64,000 nt of DNA from Hyphomicrobium_A sp963726795. GTDB taxonomy: Bacteria > Pseudomonadota > Alphaproteobacteria > Rhizobiales > Hyphomicrobiaceae. Location of the stretch: NCBI GenBank assembly GCA_963726795.1, contig CAVSDD010000003.1, forward strand, positions 310,001 to 374,000, read 5' to 3'. Positions within the stretch are counted from its first letter, which is position 1. Every line of letters starts with the position of its first letter. Under the pieces are notes generated by a model, which did no database searches, had not been told where the DNA came from, and saw only the letters and a program-made list of their open reading frames with translations. Of the stretch, positions 35,731-44,904 are shown piece after piece. The position numbers were made by a program, and so were the translations under genes.

Positions 35731-37428
35731 ATGCTGCGGCTGATAAGTTTCCTCATTGGAGTGGCGCTTGCCGCCGCGGGCCTTGCCTGGCTCGCGGACC
35801 GGCCAGGCGAGCTCGTCGTGCAATGGCAGGGCTACCAGATCGAGACGAGCGTTTTTCGCGCCATCATCCTGCTCGTGGTGCTCGTCGTCGTTGCGCTCTT
35901 CGCGTGGTCGCTGCTGCGCAACGTGTGGCACGGCCCCGCCGCGTTGGGCGGCGTCCTCGCCAAACGTCGTCAGCAGCAAGGTATTGAGGCGCTATCGAGC
36001 GGGATGATCGCGCTCGGCGCCGGCGACAAGTCGGCTGCGACGCGTGCCGCGATCCAGGCGCGCAAGTCGCTGCCAAACGAGCCGTTGACGCATCTTTTGC
36101 GCGCGCAAGCGGCGCAGTTGACCGGCGATCGCACGACGGCGCGGCGCATCTTCGAGGCGATGCTTGCCTCACCCGATACCGAGCAACTCGGTTTGCGAGG
36201 GCTGTTCCTCGAAGCGCAACGCGTCGAGGAGACGGAAGCGGCACGGCATTTCGCGGAACGCGCCGTCGCACTCAATCCAAAGCTCAACTGGGCGGTCGAT
36301 GCGCTATTTGAACTGCAGTGCCGGCTCGGCGACTGGGCCGGCGCGCTCGATACGCTCGCTATCGCACGCAAGAATGGTCAGATCGAGCGCCTCACCGCCG
36401 ACCGTCGGCGCGCCGTGCTGCTCACCGCACAGGCGCAAGCTGCCGAGGAGACCGACCCCGAGCGCACACTCAACCTCGCGCTTGAAGCACACGGACTTGC
36501 TCCCAATCTGGTGCCGGCAGCAACAATCGCTGGACGGCTGCTGGCCTCGCGCGGCAACACCCCGCGCGCCGCCAAGATCATGCGGCGCACATGGACTCGC
36601 TCGCCGCATCCCGATCTCGCAGCCACCTACGCCTACGCCCGCATCGGCGACAGCCCACGCGACCGGCTCCATCGAGTGAAACAGCTCGCAGCGCTGCAGC
36701 CAGGCTCAATCGAGGGCCCGATTGCGGTCGGCGCCGCCGCTATCGAGGCGCGTCAATATGATGAAGCCCGCGCGGCTCTCGAACCACTCCTGCATAGCCG
36801 GCTGACACAGCGCGTCGCCACACTGATGGCGCGCATCGAGGGCGAGCAGAACGGCGATAAGGGACGTGTGCGCGAATGGCTCGCGCGAGCAGCAAGTGCG
36901 CCGCGCGATCCCGCGTGGACTGCTGACGGCGTCGTCACGGACCGATGGGCTCCGACCTCGCCGGTGACCGGCGTGCTCGACGCGTTCCAGTGGCGCGTGC
37001 CAATGGAAACGCTCGAGGGCGGCGCCGGCGGCATGCTTCCGCGTGAAATCGAAGCGCTCATGGCGCTCGGCACCTCGCGAGCGCCGGGCGAAGCAACACC
37101 CGCCGCCGGGATCGAACGCGAGCCGGTGACGGCGCAGACGATCGAGACGGTGCCTATCCGGGATGGCCAGACAAAGCCTGACAAGACAAACCGCGATACC
37201 CCGGCTCAGCAGAAGCAGACGAACCGCACAACGGCACGCACTCCCGAACCCGAAATGCGCACAGTTCCCGAGGTCGCTCGCGACGGCACTCACCCGCGCC
37301 GGCCCTCTGACACGCAGCGGGATCGCGATCAGCGGGTCTTCGTCACGCCTCGTGCACCCGACGACCCGGGCCCCGATCCCAGCGAGGCCGAGGACCCAGG
37401 CTTGCCGCTGCGTTCCAAGCCCGCATGA
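35731..37428 (+). CDS. hemY: HemY-like membrane TPR protein
   Basis: A 565-residue protein. Two N-terminal helices (RLISFLIGVALAAAGLAWLA, AIILLVVLVVVALFAWSLL) form the HemY N-terminal domain. TPR-like repeats follow (PLTHLLRAQAAQLTGDRTTA, LGDWAGALDTLAIARKNG). About 120 residues of disordered Pro/Arg/Asp-rich tail end the protein. Despite its name this proteobacterial family is not the protoporphyrinogen oxidase of Bacillus; its role in haem metabolism is indirect and unclear. The ATG at 35731 follows AGGGG. It ends the hemC-hemD-mitofilin-hemY run, 10 bases after the mitofilin gene. Confidence 0.93.
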   Translation: MLRLISFLIGVALAAAGLAWLADRPGELVVQWQGYQIETSVFRAIILLVVLVVVALFAWSLLRNVWHGPAALGGVLAKRRQQQGIEALSSGMIALGAGDKSAATRAAIQARKSLPNEPLTHLLRAQAAQLTGDRTTARRIFEAMLASPDTEQLGLRGLFLEAQRVEETEAARHFAERAVALNPKLNWAVDALFELQCRLGDWAGALDTLAIARKNGQIERLTADRRRAVLLTAQAQAAEETDPERTLNLALEAHGLAPNLVPAATIAGRLLASRGNTPRAAKIMRRTWTRSPHPDLAATYAYARIGDSPRDRLHRVKQLAALQPGSIEGPIAVGAAAIEARQYDEARAALEPLLHSRLTQRVATLMARIEGEQNGDKGRVREWLARAASAPRDPAWTADGVVTDRWAPTSPVTGVLDAFQWRVPMETLEGGAGGMLPREIEALMALGTSRAPGEATPAAGIEREPVTAQTIETVPIRDGQTKPDKTNRDTPAQQKQTNRTTARTPEPEMRTVPEVARDGTHPRRPSDTQRDRDQRVFVTPRAPDDPGPDPSEAEDPGLPLRSKPA

Positions 37429-37529
37429 GGGTATTCTGGAGGCAGCCAATAGCTGGGGCGGCCGGCTCGCTGCACGCTTGCAATCGGCGGGGCTCGGCGC
37501 TATCCCTCCGCGCTGCGCCGATAGGTAAA

Positions 37530-37605
37530 GCCGCAATAGCTCAGCCGGTAGAGCACGTCATTCGTAATGACGGGGTCGGGGGTTCGAGTCCCTCTTGCGG
37601 CACCA
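37530..37605 (+). tRNA. tRNA-Thr(CGT)
   Basis: A complete cloverleaf. Acceptor GCCGCAA pairs with TTGCGGC. The anticodon arm is CGTCA-TTCGTAA-TGACG, giving anticodon CGT at 37563-37565, which reads ACG threonine codons. The T loop is TTCGAGT and CCA is encoded at 37603-37605. Confidence 0.97.
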
Positions 37606-37620
37606 TTGCTTGGCACGGCG

Positions 37621-37812
37621 CTACTTTTTAGTGGGCCGATCCAGCACGCGGGCCCGACGGGTGGGCTGGTAAGGCTCGCCCGCGAACGGATCATCGAACT
37701 CTACCGGCACTGCGCGCAATCGCACCATCAGCGACGGCGAGTCGATGCGAACCTGCGGCGGTTCGGAGCCGGTCTGTGGGCCGACCGATCGCGTGCGTTG
37801 TCCCCGGGGCAT
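37621..37812 (-). CDS. Small conserved-looking basic protein of unknown function
   Basis: A 63-residue protein, convergent with tRNA-Thr. Its ATG at 37812 has GAGGG eight bases upstream, a better translation signal than chance open frames in this DNA. Composition is Pro/Arg-rich, with a central acidic patch FDDPFAGEPYQP and a basic end RRARVLDRPTKK. No domain is recognised and no membrane segment is present. It may be a small disordered protein. It has no operon partner. Confidence 0.5.
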   Translation of the reverse strand: MPRGQRTRSVGPQTGSEPPQVRIDSPSLMVRLRAVPVEFDDPFAGEPYQPTRRARVLDRPTKK

Positions 37813-38024
37813 GACAGTCCCTCATGCTGACCCGCTGCAAAATGCCTGATTCGCGCTCACGCGAAAAAGCTAGAGGACCTTGAGGCTTGAGCGGCGCATG
37901 ACGCTGCAAGCAAGCCGCTTTGAGTTGCGCGCGCACCAGTGCGGCTGCTACACGAACTGCAGACCGGTGCAAAATCAACGCCTTCGCTGCTCGCATTTGC
38001 AAAGCAGCACTCCGAGCCTGACTG

Positions 38025-38933
38025 GTGCGCCAAAGCGAGGGTTCGTTGCTCAGCGGTTTTCTCGACGCCTGGATCGCGCGTTACGCCAAACCCAAGCAAG
38101 CCGCGCTTGACGCAGTTGCTCACTTGAAGCCTGCGGTGGTGGTTACGGGAGGCTCGCGCGGAATTGGGTTTCAACTGGCCCGGCGCTTCGCGAAAGCCGG
38201 ATACGACATCGCGGTGCTGGCACGCAATCAGGAGCCGCTACAGCAGGCGACTTTGGCCCTCGCCAATGAGTTTCCTGTACGCGTGATCGCGATTGTTATC
38301 GACGTCACAGGCGAGGACGCGCCGGCGACGATAGACGCTCGACTGGCCGAGCAGGGCCTCTATTCAGACATCCTCGTCAACTGTGCCGGGGTGGGTCTTG
38401 CCGGAAGCTTCACCTCGCACGACGAAGCTCAGGTGATGCGGCTGATCGAGATCAACGTCGCCGCACTGACTCGATTGATGCACCACACCCTTCCACGGCT
38501 CATCGCTCGCGGCCGGGGCGGTATCCTCAACGTTGCCTCGGTTGGTGGACTGGTGCCGGGCCCGTATCAGGCTGCCTATTATGCCAGCAAGGCTTACGTC
38601 ATCTCTCTTACTGAGGCAGTGGGCACGGAGATCGCTGGCCTCGGAGTGCGCATGTGCGTTCTGGCACCCGGGCCGGTCAATACCGGCTTCCACCAGGCAA
38701 TGGGGACTGACTTCTCCTTCTATCGGCAGCTGATCCTGCCACTGAGCGCTCAGGCGACCGCCAATGCGGCCTATCGCGGGTATGTACTCGGCTGCAGGCT
38801 CGTCGTGCCGGGCATCATGAACAAGCTCCTGGCGATCGCCCTCAAGATCATCCCGCATGCCCTGCTTATGTCGATTGTGGGCTGGTTATTGCGCCCCGCC
38901 GAGCCGCAGTCAGCGTCCCCGAAAAAAGATTAA
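38025..38933 (+). CDS. Short-chain dehydrogenase/reductase
   Basis: About 302 residues. A classical SDR with NAD(P) motif VVVTGGSRGIGFQLARRFA near residue 37, NCAGVG, the catalytic Ser in LNVASVGGLV, and YYASKAY (Tyr and Lys of YxxxK). The C-terminus has a hydrophobic stretch (HALLMSIVGWLLRP) that resembles the membrane-associated tail of 17-beta-HSD12-like and acyl-chain SDRs. The substrate is unknown. The start (GTG at 38025) is unsure; a nearby TTG preceded by GAGGG is possible. It is not clearly in an operon. Confidence 0.88.
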   Translation: MRQSEGSLLSGFLDAWIARYAKPKQAALDAVAHLKPAVVVTGGSRGIGFQLARRFAKAGYDIAVLARNQEPLQQATLALANEFPVRVIAIVIDVTGEDAPATIDARLAEQGLYSDILVNCAGVGLAGSFTSHDEAQVMRLIEINVAALTRLMHHTLPRLIARGRGGILNVASVGGLVPGPYQAAYYASKAYVISLTEAVGTEIAGLGVRMCVLAPGPVNTGFHQAMGTDFSFYRQLILPLSAQATANAAYRGYVLGCRLVVPGIMNKLLAIALKIIPHALLMSIVGWLLRPAEPQSASPKKD

Positions 38934-39324
38934 GCGCCTCGGCCGATCCGTTTCCTTTGTGGCAACGTTTTTGCGGTTATGTGGATGCAGACGCCGCGAA
39001 TTGGTATTTGCGTATCTCGGCGCAGTCGGCGCGGTGGCGCGCCGGGTGGGCCTGCTTCCCGCTCACTATCTGCGCGCCCCGTGCCGGCTCCGAGGCACCT
39101 TCACTGCCGAGACGATGAGCCGCTGGCGCAAATGCACCGGCGCTCTATCCTGTCGCGCCATGCGGTGCATCGCGCGGACCCGCGACTTTATTGCGCGCCC
39201 TGCTTCAGGCGGAAGCATACCTTCATCAAAAAGCAATGGGTGGACAGCGGCGTCTGCACGCCCTAAACGGGCCGACATCCCCTTCGCGGCACACGAGCCT
39301 CCGCTGCCGCTCCTGAGACGCCGC
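38934..39324. other. Intergenic region before the GH15 gene
   Basis: 391 bases between the SDR stop and the chosen GH15 start. Open frames cross it, but none has both a ribosome site and a recognisable protein. No tRNA, strong hairpin or GGAAC-N16-CGTT promoter was seen here. It may hold the promoter and leader of the GH15 gene. Confidence 0.5.
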
Positions 39325-41136
39325 ATGCACGATAAGACTTCCATCCTGGCCTCCCGAAATCTTGAGCTTGCAGCGATCGGGAATGGCCGGGTTGCTGCTC
39401 TCATCGATGCGGGCGGACGCATCGTGTGGTGGTGCTTCCCGCGGCTTGATAGCGATCCGGTATTTTCGCGCCTGGTCGCAGGGGACGAGGAGAAGGGCTT
39501 CTGTGACGTCGTGCTTCACGACGTGCGCAAGACGCAGTCGGCCTACGTGCGCAACACCGCGATCGTCGAAACCGTCCTTGAGGACGGCAGCGGCAATGCG
39601 GTTCGGATCACCGATTTTGCCCCGCGTTTTCAGCGCTTTGAGCGCGCCTTCCACCCCGCGCAAATCGTGCGCCGCATCGAGCCCATCCGCGGACTGCCGC
39701 GCATCACCATCAGGCTGCGGCCGACCTTCAATTACGGTCAGCCGGCCGTTTGCCAGGCGATCGGCTCCAACCACATGCGCTTCACAGGCGGGGCGGATGT
39801 GCTGCGTCTCACGACCGATGCGCCGCTCTCGTATATCGCGCACGAGACGCCTTTCGCGCTGACGCACCCGGTCACGCTCATCCTCGGACCCGATGAGTCG
39901 CTCGACGCCTCAGTCGATACGGTGTCGCGCGAATTTTTGGAGCGCACGCGCGATCACTGGCTTGCTTGGGTGCGCGGCCTCGGCGTTCCCCTCGATTGGC
40001 AACTTGCCATTATCCGAGCTGCCATCACGCTTAAGCTTTGCGCATTCGAGGAAACAGGGGCGATCATTGCCGCGCACACGACCTCCATTCCCGAGGCTCC
40101 GGGCACGCAGCGCAACTGGGATTACCGTTTCTGCTGGCTGCGGGATGCCTACTTCGTCATTCGTGCGCTTAATCGTCTTGGCGCCACGCAGACGATGGAA
40201 GCGTACATCAACTACATCACCAGCGTTGCCGCCGATGTTGAGCGGCCGCTGCAGCCGGTCTACGGCATCATTCACAATCAATCCCTGGAAGAGCGCGTAG
40301 CAACAGACCTTGCCGGGTTCCGCGGAATGGGGCCGGTACGCATCGGAAATCAGGCTGCAGAACAGTTGCAGCACGACGCCTATGGCAGCGTGATCCTCGG
40401 CGCGTCCCACATGTTCGTTGACGAGCGCCTGCCGGGTATGGGCGATGAGGCGCTGTTCCGCCGGCTGGAGCCGCTGGGCCATCAGGCGCGACGACTATTC
40501 ATCGAGCCCGACGCCGGGCCGTGGGAATATCGCGGCCGCCAAAGAATTCACACGCATTCGGCCACGATGTGCTGGGTCGCTTGCGACCGGCTCGCGCGCA
40601 TGGCCGGTTTATTGCGGCTGGGCGAGCGCAGCGGATACTGGCGCGAGCACGCAGACCGCATGCGCAACGAGATTTTGCAGCGCGCCTGGAGCGACAAGCG
40701 AGGATCGTTCGTCGGCGCTTTCGACCACGACGAGCTCGACGCCAGCGCGCTGCTGCTGGCGGAGTTCGGATTGATTTCGGCCAACGACGAGCGCTTTCGC
40801 AAGACGTGCGATGTCATCGGCACGGAACTGTGCCGCAACGATTTCATCATGCGCTACACCGCCGAGGACGATTTCGGCGCTCCGGAGACGGCGTTCCTCG
40901 TCTGCCAGTTCTGGTACGCCGACGCGCTGGCCGCGATCGGCGCCACCGAAAAGGCGCGCGACATCTTCACCGACGTCATCTCGCGGCGAAATTCCTACGG
41001 CATTTTGAGCGAGGACATTCACCCTGAAACGGGCGAGCTGTGGGGCAATGTCCCGCAGACCTATTGCATGGCGGGCATCATCAATACGGGCGTTAAGCTG
41101 TCGCGCGGCTGGGACGAAGCTTGGTCAGCTGGTTGA
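39325..41136 (+). CDS. Glycoside hydrolase family 15 (glucoamylase/trehalase-like)
   Basis: About 603 residues. An N-terminal beta-rich domain (LELAAIGNGRVAALIDAGGRIVWWC) precedes the (alpha/alpha)6 catalytic barrel. RNWDYRFCWLRDAYFVI is the family substrate-binding motif. A likely catalytic acid Glu is in PWEYRGR near residue 400, and a likely base lies in LSEDIHPETGELWGNVPQTY near 562. Family members cleave glucose from starch-like or trehalose-type substrates. Placement directly before otsA-otsB suggests a role in glucan or trehalose turnover, but substrate is inferred. The ATG at 39325 is chosen because the domain begins 10 residues later. Confidence 0.88.
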   Translation: MHDKTSILASRNLELAAIGNGRVAALIDAGGRIVWWCFPRLDSDPVFSRLVAGDEEKGFCDVVLHDVRKTQSAYVRNTAIVETVLEDGSGNAVRITDFAPRFQRFERAFHPAQIVRRIEPIRGLPRITIRLRPTFNYGQPAVCQAIGSNHMRFTGGADVLRLTTDAPLSYIAHETPFALTHPVTLILGPDESLDASVDTVSREFLERTRDHWLAWVRGLGVPLDWQLAIIRAAITLKLCAFEETGAIIAAHTTSIPEAPGTQRNWDYRFCWLRDAYFVIRALNRLGATQTMEAYINYITSVAADVERPLQPVYGIIHNQSLEERVATDLAGFRGMGPVRIGNQAAEQLQHDAYGSVILGASHMFVDERLPGMGDEALFRRLEPLGHQARRLFIEPDAGPWEYRGRQRIHTHSATMCWVACDRLARMAGLLRLGERSGYWREHADRMRNEILQRAWSDKRGSFVGAFDHDELDASALLLAEFGLISANDERFRKTCDVIGTELCRNDFIMRYTAEDDFGAPETAFLVCQFWYADALAAIGATEKARDIFTDVISRRNSYGILSEDIHPETGELWGNVPQTYCMAGIINTGVKLSRGWDEAWSAG

Positions 41137-41158
41137 CGCAGTGCAATAAAGGCCGACA

Positions 41159-41183
41159 GGAACCATAACACCCCAGAAACGTT
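41159..41183 (+). promoter_or_regulatory. EcfG-type general-stress promoter upstream of otsA
   Basis: GGAAC at 41159-41163 and CGTT at 41180-41183, separated by exactly 16 bases. This matches the consensus GGAAC-N16/17-CGTT recognised by the alphaproteobacterial general-stress sigma factor EcfG. The downstream element lies 79 bases before the otsA start, on the same strand. In several rhizobia trehalose synthesis genes are known members of the EcfG regulon, which supports the call. Confidence 0.72.
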
Positions 41184-41262
41184 TGTTACTTAAAGGGATT
41201 AGCGCACCTCGTTGCACTACGACGGTTCCATTTGATGCGGTGCGGCAAATTCCGGGAGTAGC

Positions 41263-42720
41263 ATGAGCCGCTTAGTCCTGGTTTCCAATCGCGTTGCCGA
41301 CCTCAGCAAGGCCGCTCAGGCCGGAGGGGTCGCCGTTGCCATCGCCGATGTCATGCGCGACCGCAAAGGCCTCTGGTTCGGCTGGGACGGCAAGATCGGC
41401 GATGAAAGCGAAGAAGAGCGCACCGAGCCTGACATTCAGGAGATGGGCGCGATCACCGTCGCGACGCTCCCGCTGAGCAGCCGCGAGGTGAAGGAATATT
41501 ACTTCGGGTACTCCAACACGGTGCTTTGGCCGGTGTTTCATGACCGGCTCGACGTCGCTCAATTCGAGGCCGGCTACTATCAGCGCTATCTCGAGGTCAA
41601 CCGCCGCTTCGCCCGCGCGCTGCAACCGCTGCTGAGACGCGACGACACGATCTGGGTGCACGACTATCACATGATCCCGCTCGCCATGGAGCTGCGCAAG
41701 CTTGGCGTCGAGAACCCCATCGGCTTCTTCCTGCACATTCCGGTGCCGCCGGCGCAGACATTCCTCGCGATCCCCGAGCACAGGGAGCTTGCGCGAGGGC
41801 TTGGCTCCTATGACCTCATTGGCCTTCAGACCAAGGCCGATGTCGGCAACCTGATCGACTATCTGCAGGACGGCGTTTTCGGACGTATCCTGCAGGATGG
41901 CAGAATTCGCGTGTTCAACCGCGAGCTGGCGATTGCGAGCTTTCCGGTGGGCATCGATGTCGACTCGTTCGTCGACTCCCGCCCCAAACGAGGCCGTGAG
42001 CCAGCGCCGTCAGTCACGCGTCTCATCGGCGTCGATCGTCTCGACTACACCAAAGGCCTTCCGCAGAAGCTCCGCGCTTTCTCGCGCTTCCTCGACAAAT
42101 ATCCCGACTACCGCCGCAAGGTGATCCTTTCGCAGATCGCGCCGCCAACGCGCGAAAACGTTGTTGCCTACGCCGATATCCGGCATGAACTCGAGACGCT
42201 GTCGGGGACCATCAACGGCAAGTTCGGCGAGCTCGACTGGGTGCCGATCCAATACATCCATCGATCGACGCCGCGTAAGATGCTGTTTGACGTGTACCGC
42301 CACTCGCGCATCGGTTTCGTCACTCCGCTGCGGGACGGGATGAACCTCGTGGCAAAAGAATATGTCGCGGCGCAAGATCCCAACGATCCCGGTGTTCTCA
42401 TTTTATCGCGCTTCGCCGGCGCCGCCGAGCAGATGAAGCGCGCCCTCATCGTCAATCCTTATGACGTCGAGGAAATGGCCGACACGATCAAGATTGCTCT
42501 CGAGATGGGTCTGCAGGAACGCCAGGAGCGCCACGCCGAGCTACTGAAGGGAATACGCGAGCATAACACGTTCGACTGGTGCCGAACTTTCCTCGCCGCG
42601 CTCGATCAGGTTCGAGCGCGAATGCCCGAGATGTTCCGCGGTTCGGCGTCCGAAGCCGCGCGCAAGGCCCTGCAAGAGATCGAGCTTGCCCGAGTGTCGC
42701 CCCGCGCCGGCACTATTTAG
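41263..42720 (+). CDS. otsA: Alpha,alpha-trehalose-phosphate synthase
   Basis: A 485-residue GT20 enzyme that makes trehalose-6-phosphate from UDP-glucose and glucose-6-phosphate. Motifs: RLVLVSNRVADLSKA at the start, GYSNTVLWPVFHDR, WVHDYHMIPLAMELR, GFFLHIPVPP, the nucleotide-sugar site IGVDRLDYTKGL, and TPLRDGMNLVAKEYVAAQ. Length fits OtsA (about 470-490). The ATG at 41263 follows GGGAG. It is preceded by an EcfG-type promoter and followed by otsB, so this is an osmo/stress-protectant operon. Confidence 0.97.
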   Translation: MSRLVLVSNRVADLSKAAQAGGVAVAIADVMRDRKGLWFGWDGKIGDESEEERTEPDIQEMGAITVATLPLSSREVKEYYFGYSNTVLWPVFHDRLDVAQFEAGYYQRYLEVNRRFARALQPLLRRDDTIWVHDYHMIPLAMELRKLGVENPIGFFLHIPVPPAQTFLAIPEHRELARGLGSYDLIGLQTKADVGNLIDYLQDGVFGRILQDGRIRVFNRELAIASFPVGIDVDSFVDSRPKRGREPAPSVTRLIGVDRLDYTKGLPQKLRAFSRFLDKYPDYRRKVILSQIAPPTRENVVAYADIRHELETLSGTINGKFGELDWVPIQYIHRSTPRKMLFDVYRHSRIGFVTPLRDGMNLVAKEYVAAQDPNDPGVLILSRFAGAAEQMKRALIVNPYDVEEMADTIKIALEMGLQERQERHAELLKGIREHNTFDWCRTFLAALDQVRARMPEMFRGSASEAARKALQEIELARVSPRAGTI

Positions 42721-42783
42721 TCGCCGTGCGTCCTACGAGGCACGCGCTTTTTGCACTTTGATATCGCAAGAGGGAGATACGTT

Positions 42784-43563
42784 TTGCAGCACGGCCATCG
42801 CATTGAATTGCGCTCCCCTGCAGTCGACATCCTGGAGGATACTCAGAGCCGATGGGCGATGTTCCTCGATGTCGACGGAACGCTGCTCGACATCGCATTG
42901 ACACCGGACCTCGTGCTGGTGCCGGCAGGCCTGTCTGAATTGCTCGTGCGAATCTCCCGGGAACTCGGTGGCGCGATGGCCGTCCTCACCGGGCGACAGC
43001 TCGGCGAGATCGATACGTTGCTCGCACCGGCGCAGTTTATCGGGGGAGGCGTGCACGGATCTGAGCTGCGCACTACGCCGGCTGGAGCCATTACGCGCGT
43101 TGCAAATGCGCTGCCCCCGTCGCTGCTGAGAGCGGTTGAAGAGCTCGCTCACGAGCTGCCGGGCATCATCACCGAGCCAAAGGGTCCCGGTCTCGCGGTG
43201 CATTACCGGCTAGCGCCTGACCTGCAGCACACCGTTGAGGCAAAACTGCGCGCGCTGCTGGACGATTACGCCGACAGCCTCGTGCTTTGTCCGGGCCGCA
43301 AGCTGTTTGAGATCATCCCCGCCGGCCACTCCAAGGGCACCGCACTTGAGACATTCGCGGCCATGCCGGCCTTTGCCGGCCGCCGGCCGTTGATGATCGG
43401 CGACGACGTCGGCGATGAGCCTGCTTTGCGCGCGGCCGAGCGGTTGGGCGGCGCGGGCTTGCGCGTTTCAGGAGAGTACTTTGGCTCAAGCACGTGCGAT
43501 TTCCCGGGGCCAAAAAGCGTGATCGCGTGGCTGGAGCGCTTTGCTGAGTGCATCGAAGCTTGA
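42784..43563 (+). CDS. otsB: Trehalose-6-phosphate phosphatase
   Basis: About 259 residues of HAD-superfamily phosphatase. Motif I is FLDVDGTLLDIA with the nucleophile Asp; motif II lies around VLTGRQL; GHSKGTAL and MIGDDVGDEPAL are motifs III and IV. It removes the phosphate from the OtsA product. The TTG at 42784 is chosen because GGAG lies about nine bases upstream; the ATG further inside would cut close to motif I, and an upstream TTG at 42751 lacks a ribosome site. It lies 63 bases after otsA. Confidence 0.94.
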   Translation: MQHGHRIELRSPAVDILEDTQSRWAMFLDVDGTLLDIALTPDLVLVPAGLSELLVRISRELGGAMAVLTGRQLGEIDTLLAPAQFIGGGVHGSELRTTPAGAITRVANALPPSLLRAVEELAHELPGIITEPKGPGLAVHYRLAPDLQHTVEAKLRALLDDYADSLVLCPGRKLFEIIPAGHSKGTALETFAAMPAFAGRRPLMIGDDVGDEPALRAAERLGGAGLRVSGEYFGSSTCDFPGPKSVIAWLERFAECIEA

Positions 43564-43699
43564 AGCCACGCGCAGGAACATTTGGCTGCATTCGCACGTT
43601 GTGAAGTTCGAGCCGCGCGCAGGATAAAACGCCGGATGGTGAATAAATTCCTGCCGCTGCGGGTCTCCCCAGAACAGCGGTCGCAACGGTAGAGAACCC

Positions 43700-44767
43700 A
43701 TGGGCGACAAGACAACCGATGCGGCGGTATTGGGTGCGCACGGCGCAAAGCGGCTGCCGAGCGTCGATGTCGACAACTACAATCTCGAGATCAAGGACGA
43801 AAATGGCTTCGTGGGCGACAACGCTCGTCGCGGAGCGTTCCATGAAGCGCTCGAGAAATGGCGCGAGCCGCTGCGCGAACTGGGTGAAGATCCGCTTGGA
43901 ACGGTCAAGTCGGATGAGATCGGCAAGGGCAAGCTCGATAAGCTGCTCGCCGAGGGCGATCCTGAAGCCGGTGCGATCGTGCACAGCGCCATCGAGGACT
44001 TCGCAAAGTCGCTCGTGTTCGTCATCAAGCGCTTCCTGAAGACATCGGCTTGGCAGGACACCGAGGCCATCGTAATCGGCGGTGGATTTCGCGCCAGCCG
44101 AGTTGGCGAGTTGGCCGTGGCCCGCGCCGGGCTGCTGCTCAACGAGGACGGGCACAAGCTCGACCTGAAGCTCATCCAGAACGATCCCGACGAAGCGGGC
44201 CTGATCGGTGCGGGACATCTGATGCCCGCCTGGACGCTCGACGGTTACGATGGGATGCTCGCGGTCGACATCGGCGGCACCAACATCCGTAGCGGAATCG
44301 TCGAGACACGCCTGAAAAAGGCGCCTGATCTTTCCAAGGCGCGCGTCAACGGCGTCGAGCTGTGGCGTCATGGCGACGAGTCGCCGAAGCGCGACGAGGC
44401 CGTCCAGCGGCTCATTGAGATGCTCAAGGACTTGATTGCCAAAGCCGAGACCGAGAAGATCGAGCTCGCTCCCGTGATTGGCATCGGCTGTCCCGGCATC
44501 ATCCGCGAAGATGGATCGATCGAGGCTGGCGCGCAGAACCTTCCCGGCAACTGGGAAAGCAGCCGCTTCAATCTGGCGCACTGCATATGCGAGCAAATCA
44601 AGCGCATCGGCCGGCACGACACCGTCGTAATCATCCACAACGATGCGGTCGTGCAGGGCTTGAGCGAGCTTCCGTCCATGCAGGACTATGAAAGATGGGG
44701 TGCCCTCACCATCGGCACCGGGCTAGGCAACGCCCGCTTCACAAACCATCGCGACAAAGCAAAGTGA
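43700..44767 (+). CDS. ROK-family-like protein with circularly permuted motif order
   Basis: A 355-residue protein. The ATP-binding motif that opens ROK sugar kinases, here LAVDIGGTNIRSGIVE, occurs only at about residue 188. The catalytic-loop HNDAVVQGL is near 311 and TIGTGLGNARF near 336, so the protein ends soon after them. The part that normally closes a ROK protein, IVIGGGFRASR and DEAGLIGAGHL, lies instead at residues 124-170. This is the order expected of a circular permutation. The zinc-binding cysteine cluster of typical ROK proteins is absent. Sugar kinase activity and a link to the upstream otsAB are inferred. The ATG at 43700 has only a weak purine stretch upstream. Confidence 0.72.
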   Translation: MGDKTTDAAVLGAHGAKRLPSVDVDNYNLEIKDENGFVGDNARRGAFHEALEKWREPLRELGEDPLGTVKSDEIGKGKLDKLLAEGDPEAGAIVHSAIEDFAKSLVFVIKRFLKTSAWQDTEAIVIGGGFRASRVGELAVARAGLLLNEDGHKLDLKLIQNDPDEAGLIGAGHLMPAWTLDGYDGMLAVDIGGTNIRSGIVETRLKKAPDLSKARVNGVELWRHGDESPKRDEAVQRLIEMLKDLIAKAETEKIELAPVIGIGCPGIIREDGSIEAGAQNLPGNWESSRFNLAHCICEQIKRIGRHDTVVIIHNDAVVQGLSELPSMQDYERWGALTIGTGLGNARFTNHRDKAK

Positions 44768-44904
44768 CGCGCTGAGCGCACGTCTCTCCCCCCACAGTAT
44801 TTCAATAATCGGCTGACGCAGCGACGTTGTTCGGCTAAACCGTGCAGCTCGCGCGCGCTGCTGCGTGCCTGCACGCTACCGCCGCCCTCTGTAGGAACGC
44901 CCCT

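Noticed and set aside
38857..39324. N-terminal extension of the GH15 protein back into the SDR gene
   Set aside because: It overlaps the SDR coding region, has no family similarity and is Arg/Cys-rich as expected of non-coding frames; the domain begins just after 39325.
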